From: an uncultured Collinsella sp.
GTDB lineage: Bacteria > Actinomycetota > Coriobacteriia > Coriobacteriales > Coriobacteriaceae
Assembly (NCBI GenBank): GCA_958431945.1
Contig: CAUASQ010000112.1
Span: forward strand, 1 to 5,256
DNA: 5,256 bases
Direction: 5' to 3'
In this document: one piece after another, positions 1 to 5,138 of the stretch
How the letters are laid out: the number at the start of each line of letters is the position of its first letter
Position numbering within the stretch: position 1 is the first letter of the stretch
Notes under the pieces: model-generated
Seen by the model: only the letters and a program-made list of their open reading frames with translations
Database searches by the model: none
Told to the model about the DNA's origin: nothing
Translations under genes and position numbers: made by a program

Positions 1-39
1 GTTTGCAGAGGTAAACCCCAGTGCCCGCGAAGGGACGGA
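1..39. other. Left-edge intergenic stretch downstream of the esterase
   Basis: These bases follow the esterase stop codon on the minus strand, and no gene can be read in them. They contain GTTTGC-AGAG-GTAAAC (1-16), a near inverted repeat built from the same GTTTAC/GTAAAC half-site that recurs in the 1400-1761 control region, but with the arms in the opposite order. It could be an operator for a further minus-strand gene to the left, or chance. No U-tract terminator is visible for the esterase. Confidence 0.3.
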
Positions 40-1377
40 TTACCTATCGACCCTGGCCGACCACTCCCAGCAGCCCACCGGCTCGCCGTCGATGAGTACG
101 TTGCCCCCGTCGAAGTCTTGATAACACAGGTCGTTGAATTGGTGGATCCACACGCCGTGGTTGAACGTCTTCTTAGGCGAGCCGTCGGCCTCGCGATGCA
201 CACCGGTCAGGTCCTCGACATGGCTAAAGTAGGTGAGGTGCACGTTGGTTCCGGCGTCACGCAGGCGCGCCGTGAGCGGCAGCACGGTCTGTTGCGGAGA
301 CACGAGCTCGTCGCCCTTGGAGTGCGTAAACCACAGCGGCGTCTTGGCGAGCGCAGCTACGTCCTCGTCGGTGGCGTTGAACCACGGGGCACAGCAGGGC
401 AAGCCCGCAGCGAAGAAATCGGGGTAGTCGGCGCACAGGCGCAGGGTCATAAAACCGCCGTTGGAAAGACCGGCGACCACGATGCGGTCGGTGTCGATGC
501 GGTCGGCGTGCTCGGCGACAAACTCGTCGATGAGCGCCTTGAGCACGGGGGAGTAGATACTCTGGTTGGAGTGACCGAGCTGCTCGACGCCGTTGTCCAT
601 CCAAAACGTGGGAGACTGCGGCACGAGCACCCAGGCAAAGCCGCCAAAGTAGCGCTGGATCTGGCGCTGCGAGAGGGCAGTCACGCGGTTGCCGATATAG
701 GCGCGCGCGGGGCCCTCGCCCTGCGTGGAGCCCTTGCCTTCGCCGGCGCCGTGCAGGTACACCACGAGCGGGGCCTTTTGGGGCACGACCGTGTCCTCGG
801 GCGCGAAGGGATTGAAGCAGGCCGAGTCTTCTGCCTTAAAGCTGGGCTCAAAGAAGCCGTACTCGAGCGCGATGCCATTGACGGCGGTCTTTTGTACGGC
901 ATTGCTCCAGCCCTTGAGCGCGGGGCAGATGTCGCCGCGACAGGTATCGAAGACCAGGCCGCAGGTGGGGTCGTCGCCGTCGTTGCCGGGAAGAGCCGCG
1001 AGCTGCGTGACGTGCAGCTGGTCATCGAGCATGCGCGAGCCCATGACGCCGCCTTCGATCTTTTTGGTCAGGCGCTGCTCGGTGACCTCGAGTGCCACAT
1101 GGGTGCCCACGGTGAGCTTGTGGCCGTTCTCGTCACTCGGATACGCGGCGAGAACGTCGATGTAACCCACGGAGGGCGCGGCATGGTCGGCGCCGTGCTC
1201 CTTGCGCATCAGGACCTCGCCCGTGCGCTCGTGACGCTCTGCATATATATGGAAAGTGTTCGAATCGAGATCGTTGGCGCGCACGGTGCAGGGCAGGTCG
1301 AGAACGACCTTGCTGATCCAGGGGCCAAAGTCACCCAAGGTGGTGACGGTTGCGTAGGTGCACGATTTGAGTTCCAT
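40..1377 (-). CDS. EstA-like alpha/beta-hydrolase (serine esterase/peptidase) with N-terminal Ig-like region
   Basis: This 445-residue protein is predicted to hydrolyse ester (possibly peptide) bonds. The C-terminal half (about 200-445) shows an alpha/beta-hydrolase core: oxyanion-loop motif YLHGAG (207-212), nucleophile elbow GLSNGG with Ser305, likely acid Asp356 in SKGDE, and likely base His407 in FNHG. Residues 1 to about 110 are beta-rich and match the layout of EstA-type esterases, which carry an Ig-like N-terminal domain; residues 110-195 form a less recognisable linker. The start at 1377 is chosen because AAGGGAGG lies six bases upstream. An in-frame ATG at 1434 would add 19 residues, but it sits inside a palindromic operator and has no such site. 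There is no signal peptide, and about eleven cysteines are present, both of which fit a cytoplasmic enzyme. It is transcribed divergently from the PTS permease and shares its control region. Family assignment is fairly secure. The substrate is unknown; acetyl, feruloyl or other acyl groups on plant glycosides are possible. Confidence 0.85.
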   Translation of the reverse strand: MELKSCTYATVTTLGDFGPWISKVVLDLPCTVRANDLDSNTFHIYAERHERTGEVLMRKEHGADHAAPSVGYIDVLAAYPSDENGHKLTVGTHVALEVTEQRLTKKIEGGVMGSRMLDDQLHVTQLAALPGNDGDDPTCGLVFDTCRGDICPALKGWSNAVQKTAVNGIALEYGFFEPSFKAEDSACFNPFAPEDTVVPQKAPLVVYLHGAGEGKGSTQGEGPARAYIGNRVTALSQRQIQRYFGGFAWVLVPQSPTFWMDNGVEQLGHSNQSIYSPVLKALIDEFVAEHADRIDTDRIVVAGLSNGGFMTLRLCADYPDFFAAGLPCCAPWFNATDEDVAALAKTPLWFTHSKGDELVSPQQTVLPLTARLRDAGTNVHLTYFSHVEDLTGVHREADGSPKKTFNHGVWIHQFNDLCYQDFDGGNVLIDGEPVGCWEWSARVDR

Positions 1378-1418
1378 GAGCTGCCTCCCTTGTGCCGCGA
1401 GAGCTAAACGTGTGCGGC

Positions 1419-1446
1419 AATACAAACTAAACATGTTTAGTGTAAA
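1419..1446 (-). promoter_or_regulatory. Candidate proximal promoter of the esterase gene
   Basis: Read on the minus strand, TTTACA (1446-1441; five of six matches to the -35 consensus) is followed after 16 bases by TGTATT (1424-1419; four of six to the -10). Transcription would begin near 1412, giving a leader of about 35 bases. The perfect palindrome 1426-1441 fills the spacer and touches the -35, a classic position for a repressor site. Inferred from motif matching only. Confidence 0.4.
1426..1441. promoter_or_regulatory. Perfect 16-bp palindromic operator ACTAAACATGTTTAGT
   Basis: ACTAAACA is followed immediately by its exact reverse complement TGTTTAGT. It lies 49 bp upstream of the esterase start, and its half-site (TAAAC) recurs through the divergent region at 1508-1525 and 1720-1761. 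Such a perfect short palindrome near a promoter is typical of a dimeric repressor site (LacI or GntR type). The regulator is not encoded in the window, so its identity is unknown. Confidence 0.6.
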
Positions 1447-1507
1447 ACAGAATTAGAGAATAAGCAGATGAACTCGGTAAACGGTCACATCAAACGCTCA
1501 ATGAACT

Positions 1508-1525
1508 ACTAAACACTCGTTTACT
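1508..1525. promoter_or_regulatory. Second operator-like inverted repeat ACTAAACACTCGTTTACT
   Basis: The arms ACTAAAC and GTTTACT match at six of seven positions around a four-base centre ACTC. Weaker similarity continues outward into the flanking ACT/ACT triplets. It overlaps the start point expected for the minus-strand promoter at 1528-1557, a natural place for repression. It has the same half-site as the palindrome at 1426-1441 but a wider centre. Confidence 0.5.
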
Positions 1526-1527
1526 AC

Positions 1528-1557
1528 TATCTAGCAGGGCTTTTGTTGATGAGTCAA
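1528..1557 (-). promoter_or_regulatory. Candidate distal promoter of the esterase gene
   Basis: On the minus strand TTGACT (1557-1552) and TAGATA (1533-1528) are separated by 18 bases, a good match to a housekeeping sigma promoter. The start point would be near 1521, inside the operator-like repeat 1508-1525, leaving a leader of roughly 145 bases that also contains the 1426-1441 palindrome. It may act alongside or instead of the proximal promoter. Motif evidence only. Confidence 0.4.
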
Positions 1558-1560
1558 CAA
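1543..1560. repeat. Perfect 7-bp inverted repeat TTGTTGA-TGAG-TCAACAA
   Basis: Two perfect 7-bp arms flank a four-base centre. The sequence differs from the TAAAC-type operators, so it may bind a second regulator. It contains the -35 of the candidate distal esterase promoter. As RNA it would be a weak hairpin; the left arm is preceded by TT and the right arm is followed by GGC, so it is unlikely to be a terminator in the plus direction. Confidence 0.45.
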
Positions 1561-1639
1561 GGCATTAAGGTGCCAGATTATATAAAATCCCACGTAGACG
1601 ACCATTTATAAATAAACGGCACTATATGTAATACCTCGG

Positions 1640-1678
1640 CATTCAATTACGTTCACCCCCAATTTCCTACCGTTCACC
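1640..1678. repeat. Direct repeat CGTTCACC, 31 bp apart
   Basis: CGTTCACC occurs at 1640-1647 and again at 1671-1678, a start-to-start distance of 31 bp, about three helical turns. The pair lies just upstream of the candidate permease promoter (1697-1726), where an activator could bind on one DNA face. Eight-base repeats can arise by chance, so confidence is low. Confidence 0.3.
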
Positions 1679-1696
1679 GGACTGTCGACGGCATAA

Positions 1697-1726
1697 TTGC
1701 CACAAATTCGGCGCTCCGTGTAAACT
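1697..1726 (+). promoter_or_regulatory. Candidate promoter of the PTS permease gene
   Basis: TTGCCA (1697-1702) and TAAACT (1721-1726) are separated by 18 bases. Transcription would start near 1733, giving a leader of about 135 bases. The cluster of GTAAAC sites begins in the -10 element and runs directly downstream, so a bound regulator would block initiation or early elongation. A weaker alternative -10, TATAGT at 1798-1803, has no convincing -35. Confidence 0.45.
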
Positions 1727-1761
1727 AAAGCCAGTAAACGTTCAGTAAACACCTTGTTTAC
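1718..1761. promoter_or_regulatory. Cluster of four GTAAAC/GTTTAC half-sites at the permease promoter
   Basis: GTAAAC occurs at 1720-1725, 1734-1739 and 1745-1750, and its complement GTTTAC at 1756-1761. The second and third copies are direct repeats (CAGTAAAC) spaced 11 bp, about one helical turn. The third and fourth form an inverted repeat with a five-base centre. AGTAAACGTTCAGT (1733-1746) also reads as an imperfect LacI-type operator with a central CG. The shared motif with 1426-1441 and 1508-1525 suggests one regulator controls both divergent transcripts. Confidence 0.55.
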
Positions 1762-1854
1762 GACAGCGTATCCAAGGGTTCGGTAACCGTAAGGGGTTAT
1801 AGTCACCGGGCCAAAGACGTGCCTACGTCCAAACGGGTAGACACACGATGATAT

Positions 1855-1863
1855 GGGGAGGGG
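1855..1863 (+). promoter_or_regulatory. Ribosome binding site that fixes the permease start
   Basis: GGGGAGGGG lies four bases before the ATG at 1868. An in-frame upstream ATG at 1853 would place this Shine-Dalgarno sequence inside the coding region, so 1868 is the start. Confidence 0.8.
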
Positions 1864-1867
1864 TCCC

Positions 1868-3295
1868 ATGGCAGTAGATAACAAACAGATTGCCACCGAT
1901 GTCCTCGAGCTCGTGGGCGGTGCGGAGAATGTTACCGTCGCCACCAACTGCATGACGCGCCTGCGCCTGACGCTCAAGGATAACAGCAAGGCCGACGTGG
2001 AGAAGATCAAGAAGGTCAAGGGTGTACTGGGTTGCCAGTTCGCCGGCAGCCAGCTCCAGGTCATCATCGGCCAGAACGTGCCCAAGGTGCTCGCCGAGTT
2101 CGTTGCCATGTCCGGCGTCAAGCAGGGTGCCGCGGTCGACGAGAACCTCGACGCCCCTAAGGAGAAGTTCGAGCTCAAGAACCTGCCCAATATCATCCTC
2201 GACTATCTGTCGGGCTCCATGACCCAGCTGATTCCGCTGCTCATGGCCGGCGGTTTGTTCCGCACCATCGCTGCGGTCCTCGGTCCCACCATGCTCGGCG
2301 TTCTCTCCGATACCGATCCGACCTACACGTTCCTCTACACCACCCTGTACGAGGCCACGTTTACCTTTATCCCCATCTACCTGGGCTATGCCGCTGCTAA
2401 GAAGCTCGGCGCCTCTCCGGTTCTGGGCATGCTCCTCGGCGGCGCTCTCATGGCCCCGTCTGTCGTGAGTGTCGCGACTCAGGAGGGTGGCGGAATCATC
2501 TCCGTCTACGGCATCCAGATCGCCGCTGCCAACTACCAGCAGTCCGTCCTGCCGATCATCCTCTCGGTGCCCGTCCTGTACTTTGTCGAGAAGTTCTTTA
2601 AGAAGGTCATGCCCGACGTGCTGTCCACGGTCTTCACGCCGTTCTGCACCATGATCGTCACCATTCCCATCGCCTTCATCGTCCTTGCCCCGATCGGCAA
2701 CGAGCTCGGCAACCTCATCGCCAACGCCCTCTTCGGTCTTGCTGACCTTGGCGGTATCGGTATCCTGATCGTCATGGCCATCCTCGGCGCCTTCTGGCAG
2801 CTCTTCGTGGTCTGCGGCATGCACATGCCCGTCATCCTGCTCGCTCAGGTTCAGATCATCGCCGCCGGCTACGATCCCTTCGTCTTCGTTTCCACCAACT
2901 GCGCTATGGCCGCTGTCTGGGGTTGCGCCTTCGGTGCCTTCCTCAAGATGAAGAACCCCGACGAGAAGGGTCTTGCCCTGGGTTACGTCATCTCCGCCAT
3001 CGCCGGCGGCGTCACCGAGCCCGCGCTCTTCGGTATCCTCATGCGCTTCCGTCGCACCATGCTCGGTATGTTCATCGGCGGTGCCATCGGCGCTGTGTTC
3101 TCCGGCCTCATGGGTGTTACCTACTACCTGGCTGGCGGTGCCTCCAACTTCCTGGTCTTCACCAACTACCTGCAGGGTGGCCAGATGAACACCGTCTGGG
3201 CTATCGTCGGTATGGCGATCTCCTTTGTCATCGCCGCTGCCGTCGTCTTTGCCGCTGGCTTCTCCAAGGAGGAGCTCGCCGAGATGGAGGCCTAA
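1868..3295 (+). CDS. PTS sugar permease, fused EIIB-EIIC of the glucose superfamily
   Basis: This 475-residue membrane protein is predicted to import a sugar or glycoside and phosphorylate it with phosphate relayed from phosphoenolpyruvate. Residues 1 to about 90 form the EIIB domain, with the phospho-accepting Cys28 in NCMTRLR. Residues about 105-465 form EIIC, with roughly ten hydrophobic segments, a conserved-type GMHMP (317-321, His319) and the sugar-site motif GGVTEPALFG with Glu384. The C-terminus is a short acidic tail. There is no EIIA domain, and the length matches EIIBC proteins such as the TreB, ScrA and MurP types, which borrow an EIIA from elsewhere. It is divergent from the esterase and followed by a strong terminator and the DUF4038 hydrolase. 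The codons are strikingly uniform and C-ending, which suggests high expression. The architecture is secure. The substrate is not: alpha- or beta-glucosides, sucrose, trehalose or amino sugars all occur in this superfamily. Confidence 0.93.
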   Translation: MAVDNKQIATDVLELVGGAENVTVATNCMTRLRLTLKDNSKADVEKIKKVKGVLGCQFAGSQLQVIIGQNVPKVLAEFVAMSGVKQGAAVDENLDAPKEKFELKNLPNIILDYLSGSMTQLIPLLMAGGLFRTIAAVLGPTMLGVLSDTDPTYTFLYTTLYEATFTFIPIYLGYAAAKKLGASPVLGMLLGGALMAPSVVSVATQEGGGIISVYGIQIAAANYQQSVLPIILSVPVLYFVEKFFKKVMPDVLSTVFTPFCTMIVTIPIAFIVLAPIGNELGNLIANALFGLADLGGIGILIVMAILGAFWQLFVVCGMHMPVILLAQVQIIAAGYDPFVFVSTNCAMAAVWGCAFGAFLKMKNPDEKGLALGYVISAIAGGVTEPALFGILMRFRRTMLGMFIGGAIGAVFSGLMGVTYYLAGGASNFLVFTNYLQGGQMNTVWAIVGMAISFVIAAAVVFAAGFSKEELAEMEA

Positions 3296-3335
3296 GGCCA
3301 AACCATTCGGTCACATGCGACCTTACCTACACGAC

Positions 3336-3373
3336 AGGGCCCCGTCAGGCGCAAGCCCGGCGGGGCCCTTCTT
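3336..3373 (+). terminator. Intrinsic terminator after the PTS permease
   Basis: A perfect 9-bp stem, AGGGCCCCG (3336-3344) with CGGGGCCCT (3361-3369), continues through a U-G and a C-G pair, an A-C mismatch and three more pairs to a GCAA tetraloop (3351-3354). UUCUU follows at the 3' side. The stem is very stable but the U-tract is short, so some read-through into the hydrolase gene is plausible. Confidence 0.85.
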
Positions 3374-3399
3374 ACAAGGTAGACTGATTGGGGGGCATG

Positions 3400-3461
3400 T
3401 GGCGCCTGCTCGCCGGGGCTTGCTAAGCGCCAGGTGCTTTCGCACGGGGTTACTGCGAAAG
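3400..3461 (+). promoter_or_regulatory. Structured leader before the DUF4038 hydrolase gene
   Basis: Between the terminator and the hydrolase gene lie TGGCGC/GCGCCA (3400-3405 and 3427-3432, 21-base loop) and CTTTCGCA/TGCGAAAG (3437-3444 and 3454-3461, nine-base loop). GTGC-TTTC-GCAC (3434-3445) overlaps the second hairpin and would compete with it. I find no convincing -35/-10 pair here, so the gene may depend on read-through or a non-consensus promoter. Neither hairpin has a following U-tract. No known riboswitch class is recognised. Confidence 0.35.
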
Positions 3462-3506
3462 AATCTGCCGGTTCGCAACTCCTTTATCAAACGAAAGGAC
3501 ATGCAG

Positions 3507-4820
3507 ATGAGTTTGGGAAAACTGACTGTCAACGGTCGCCAGGATGGCTTTTTGTGCGAGGACAAGCCGTTCTTTTGGTTTGCCGATACGTGCTGGAGTG
3601 CGTTTACGAGCATCGCCGAGGCCGATTGGGACTACTATCTGGCCCGCCGCGCTGAGCAGGGCATGAACGTGCTGCAGATTAACACGCTGCCGCAGTGGGA
3701 TCGCTGCTGCCCCGATCTGGGCATTTGGCCCTATGCCAGCGAGGACGGCGTGCATTTTGATTGGTCCCGTCCCAACCAAGCGTACTGGGACCGCGCTGCT
3801 GCCATGTGCCGCGCTGCCGTCGAGCACGGCATTCGTCCGGCACTCGTACTTATGTGGTGTAACTACGTGCCCGGTACCTGGGGCGCCAAGATTGCCGAGC
3901 ATTGCGGTGCCGAGACTATGCCGCGCGAGGAGGTCCGCGCCCACGTTGCCCGTGTCGTCGAGAACCTGGGCGAGTTCGACCCCGTCTACGTGGTGGCGGG
4001 CGATACCGACTTTACCAGCGACGAGGCGATTGCCTACTACGAGGACGCCCTCGACGAAGTCGTCAAACGCGCGCCCGAGGCGTTGCGCACCATGCATATC
4101 AACCGCGGCAACCGCACCATTCCGTCACAGTATCTGGACCGTCTGGACTTTTACATGTTCCAGCCCGGCCACAACTACGAGGGCCAGCCCGAGGCATGGC
4201 ACCTGCCGCAGGACTTTACCGCCAACTATCCCAAAAAGCCGATGGTCAACTCCGAGCCCTGTTACGAGCAGATGGGTGCGTCGCGCAATGTGTACTGGCG
4301 CTTCACCGCGCAGGACTGTCGTGCGAGCGTGTGGTCGTCGATCCTTGCCGGCGCCAGCGCGGGTGTGACCTATGGCGCGCACGGCGTTTGGAACTGGCAG
4401 ACCAGCAAGAGCCAGGGCTCGGTGCTGGGCGAGGGCTTCGATATGCCGTTCCGTTGGCAGGAGTGCCTGCAGTTTGCGGGCGTTTGGGACTTTGGCGCGA
4501 TCGAGCATGTGCTTGCCGGGCTGGGTGCTACGGCTGGCGATGACGCACTTGCCGTGGTTCCGGCGCAGGAGCTTCTCGACGACGCGCGCGAGGCCATTCG
4601 TGTGGCGCGCGTTGGCAATCGCGTCGTCACGTACCTGCCACGCACCACGGCGCTCAAGTTTAAGCTCGACGGCGCGCGCGACTGGACGGCAACGGTCCTC
4701 GACATGGAGGACAAGCGTATCGCCAAGCTGCCCGTCCGCGACAACGGTGACGGTACCGTGCGCGTGGCTCAGCATCCCTTTGAGCACGACGCGCTGGTGA
4801 TTCTGGCCCCCGGGCGCTAA
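3507..4820 (+). CDS. DUF4038-family glycoside hydrolase (GH140/apiosidase-like), cytoplasmic
   Basis: This 437-residue protein is predicted to hydrolyse a glycosidic bond in a TIM-barrel domain. The opening pattern, VNGR...LCEDKPFFWFADTCW (8-30) then YLARRAEQGMNVLQ (44-57), is characteristic of DUF4038 proteins, the group that includes GH140 apiosidases. Candidate catalytic acids are Asp166 in VAGDTD and Glu250 (or Glu254) in NSEPCYE; YGAHGVWNW (289-297) closes the barrel. Residues about 345-437 resemble the beta-rich C-terminal domain usually paired with DUF4038 and annotated as a putative collagen-binding domain. AAAGGA (3494-3499) is seven bases from the ATG at 3507 but only one from the ATG at 3501, so 3507 is preferred. 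There is no signal peptide, so the enzyme should act inside the cell, which fits a substrate delivered by the upstream PTS. The gene lies 211 bp after the permease, beyond a terminator. The family call is good; apiose specificity is inference. Confidence 0.85.
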   Translation: MSLGKLTVNGRQDGFLCEDKPFFWFADTCWSAFTSIAEADWDYYLARRAEQGMNVLQINTLPQWDRCCPDLGIWPYASEDGVHFDWSRPNQAYWDRAAAMCRAAVEHGIRPALVLMWCNYVPGTWGAKIAEHCGAETMPREEVRAHVARVVENLGEFDPVYVVAGDTDFTSDEAIAYYEDALDEVVKRAPEALRTMHINRGNRTIPSQYLDRLDFYMFQPGHNYEGQPEAWHLPQDFTANYPKKPMVNSEPCYEQMGASRNVYWRFTAQDCRASVWSSILAGASAGVTYGAHGVWNWQTSKSQGSVLGEGFDMPFRWQECLQFAGVWDFGAIEHVLAGLGATAGDDALAVVPAQELLDDAREAIRVARVGNRVVTYLPRTTALKFKLDGARDWTATVLDMEDKRIAKLPVRDNGDGTVRVAQHPFEHDALVILAPGR

Positions 4821-4860
4821 CGGCTCTTCTCCAACATTTACAACCCAGTCCCTTTCATTA

Positions 4861-4926
4861 GGGTGCGACGGAATGGTTCCTGTATGACAGCTTTAAGTTG
4901 CCAAGGGGAGCCATTCCGTCGCACTC
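4861..4926. repeat. Long inverted repeat (14-bp perfect arms, 21-pair stem), REP/MITE-like
   Basis: GTGCGACGGAATGG (4863-4876) is perfectly complementary to CCATTCCGTCGCAC (4911-4924). The stem extends inward through U-G, U-A, C-G, C-G and U-G pairs and outward through G-U and G-C, leaving a loop of 24 bases (4882-4905). It begins about 40 bp after the hydrolase stop. No U-tract follows, so it is not a classic intrinsic terminator, though it could protect or end the transcript in either direction. The structure resembles a repetitive extragenic palindrome or a small non-autonomous mobile unit; copies elsewhere in the genome cannot be checked here. Confidence 0.6.
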
Positions 4927-4950
4927 ATTGGGGACGTACTTAAATGAGTG
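4922..4950. repeat. Overlapping inverted repeat CACTCATT / AATGAGTG
   Basis: Perfect 8-bp arms (4922-4929 and 4943-4950) flank a 13-base loop containing GGGGACGTACTTA. The left arm shares its first bases with the right arm of the larger hairpin at 4861-4926, so the two cannot form fully at once. A third, weaker pair lies just downstream: GAGACAC (4958-4964) with GTGTCCC (4989-4995), six of seven complementary. The nested arrangement suggests a composite palindromic element spanning about 4861-4995. Confidence 0.5.
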
Positions 4951-5138
4951 GTAGTTGGAGACACTCCTTGCCGAGCTAGAGGTCGCGTGTGTCCCTTCTG
5001 GTCCATGCGGCTCAAAATCGCGGCGTGATGTGAACGGCTGGGGTCAAATTTGCAGCATTTCGAGCTCGGCTTCGATATTGAGATTGGTTCTTTATATTAA
5101 AATGGAATTCCAGACAATTGAGCGGCCGGGGGTTAACC
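4951..5138. other. Intergenic region upstream of the right-edge gene
   Basis: No gene is evident here. A 96-codon reading frame crosses the region (4955-5245), but it overlaps the better-supported membrane-protein start in another frame and shows no family features. An AT-rich segment holds TATATT (5093-5098), a plausible -10, with a weak TTCGAT (5071-5076) 16 bases upstream as -35. The palindrome GGTTAACC (5131-5138) sits immediately before the next start codon. Promoter evidence is weak. Confidence 0.35.

Noticed and set aside
118..1407. 429-codon open frame on the plus strand opposite the esterase
   Set aside because: It is a shadow of a GC-rich gene: the translation shows no recognisable family, whereas the minus strand has a full catalytic triad and a good ribosome binding site.
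1378..1434. N-terminal extension of the esterase from an ATG at 1434
   Set aside because: It lies within the 1426-1441 palindrome, lacks a ribosome binding site, and the added residues do not form a convincing signal peptide.
1131..1600. tRNA or other known structured RNA gene in the divergent region and its flank
   Set aside because: No cloverleaf arms or GTTCRA-type T-loop were found by eye; the visible palindromes are too short and fit protein-binding sites.
1606..2196. 196-codon minus-strand frame crossing the control region and the permease start
   Set aside because: It is antisense to the EIIB region, shows no family features and would run through the promoter and operators.
1823..3301. 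492-codon open frame on the minus strand opposite the permease
   Set aside because: The translation is a low-complexity run of Asp, Glu, Gly and His, typical of the antisense of a hydrophobic, C-ending gene.
3225..3506. Upstream extension of the hydrolase frame back to 3225
   Set aside because: It would overlap the end of the permease gene and translate through the terminator; a good ribosome binding site and the DUF4038 N-terminal pattern support 3507.
4861..4926. Reading the long inverted repeat as an ordinary intrinsic terminator
   Set aside because: There is a 24-base loop and no U-tract after the stem; a repeat element fits better, though a termination role is not excluded.
4861..4995. 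CRISPR array
   Set aside because: The repeats are inverted, not regularly spaced direct copies, and no spacer-like units are present.
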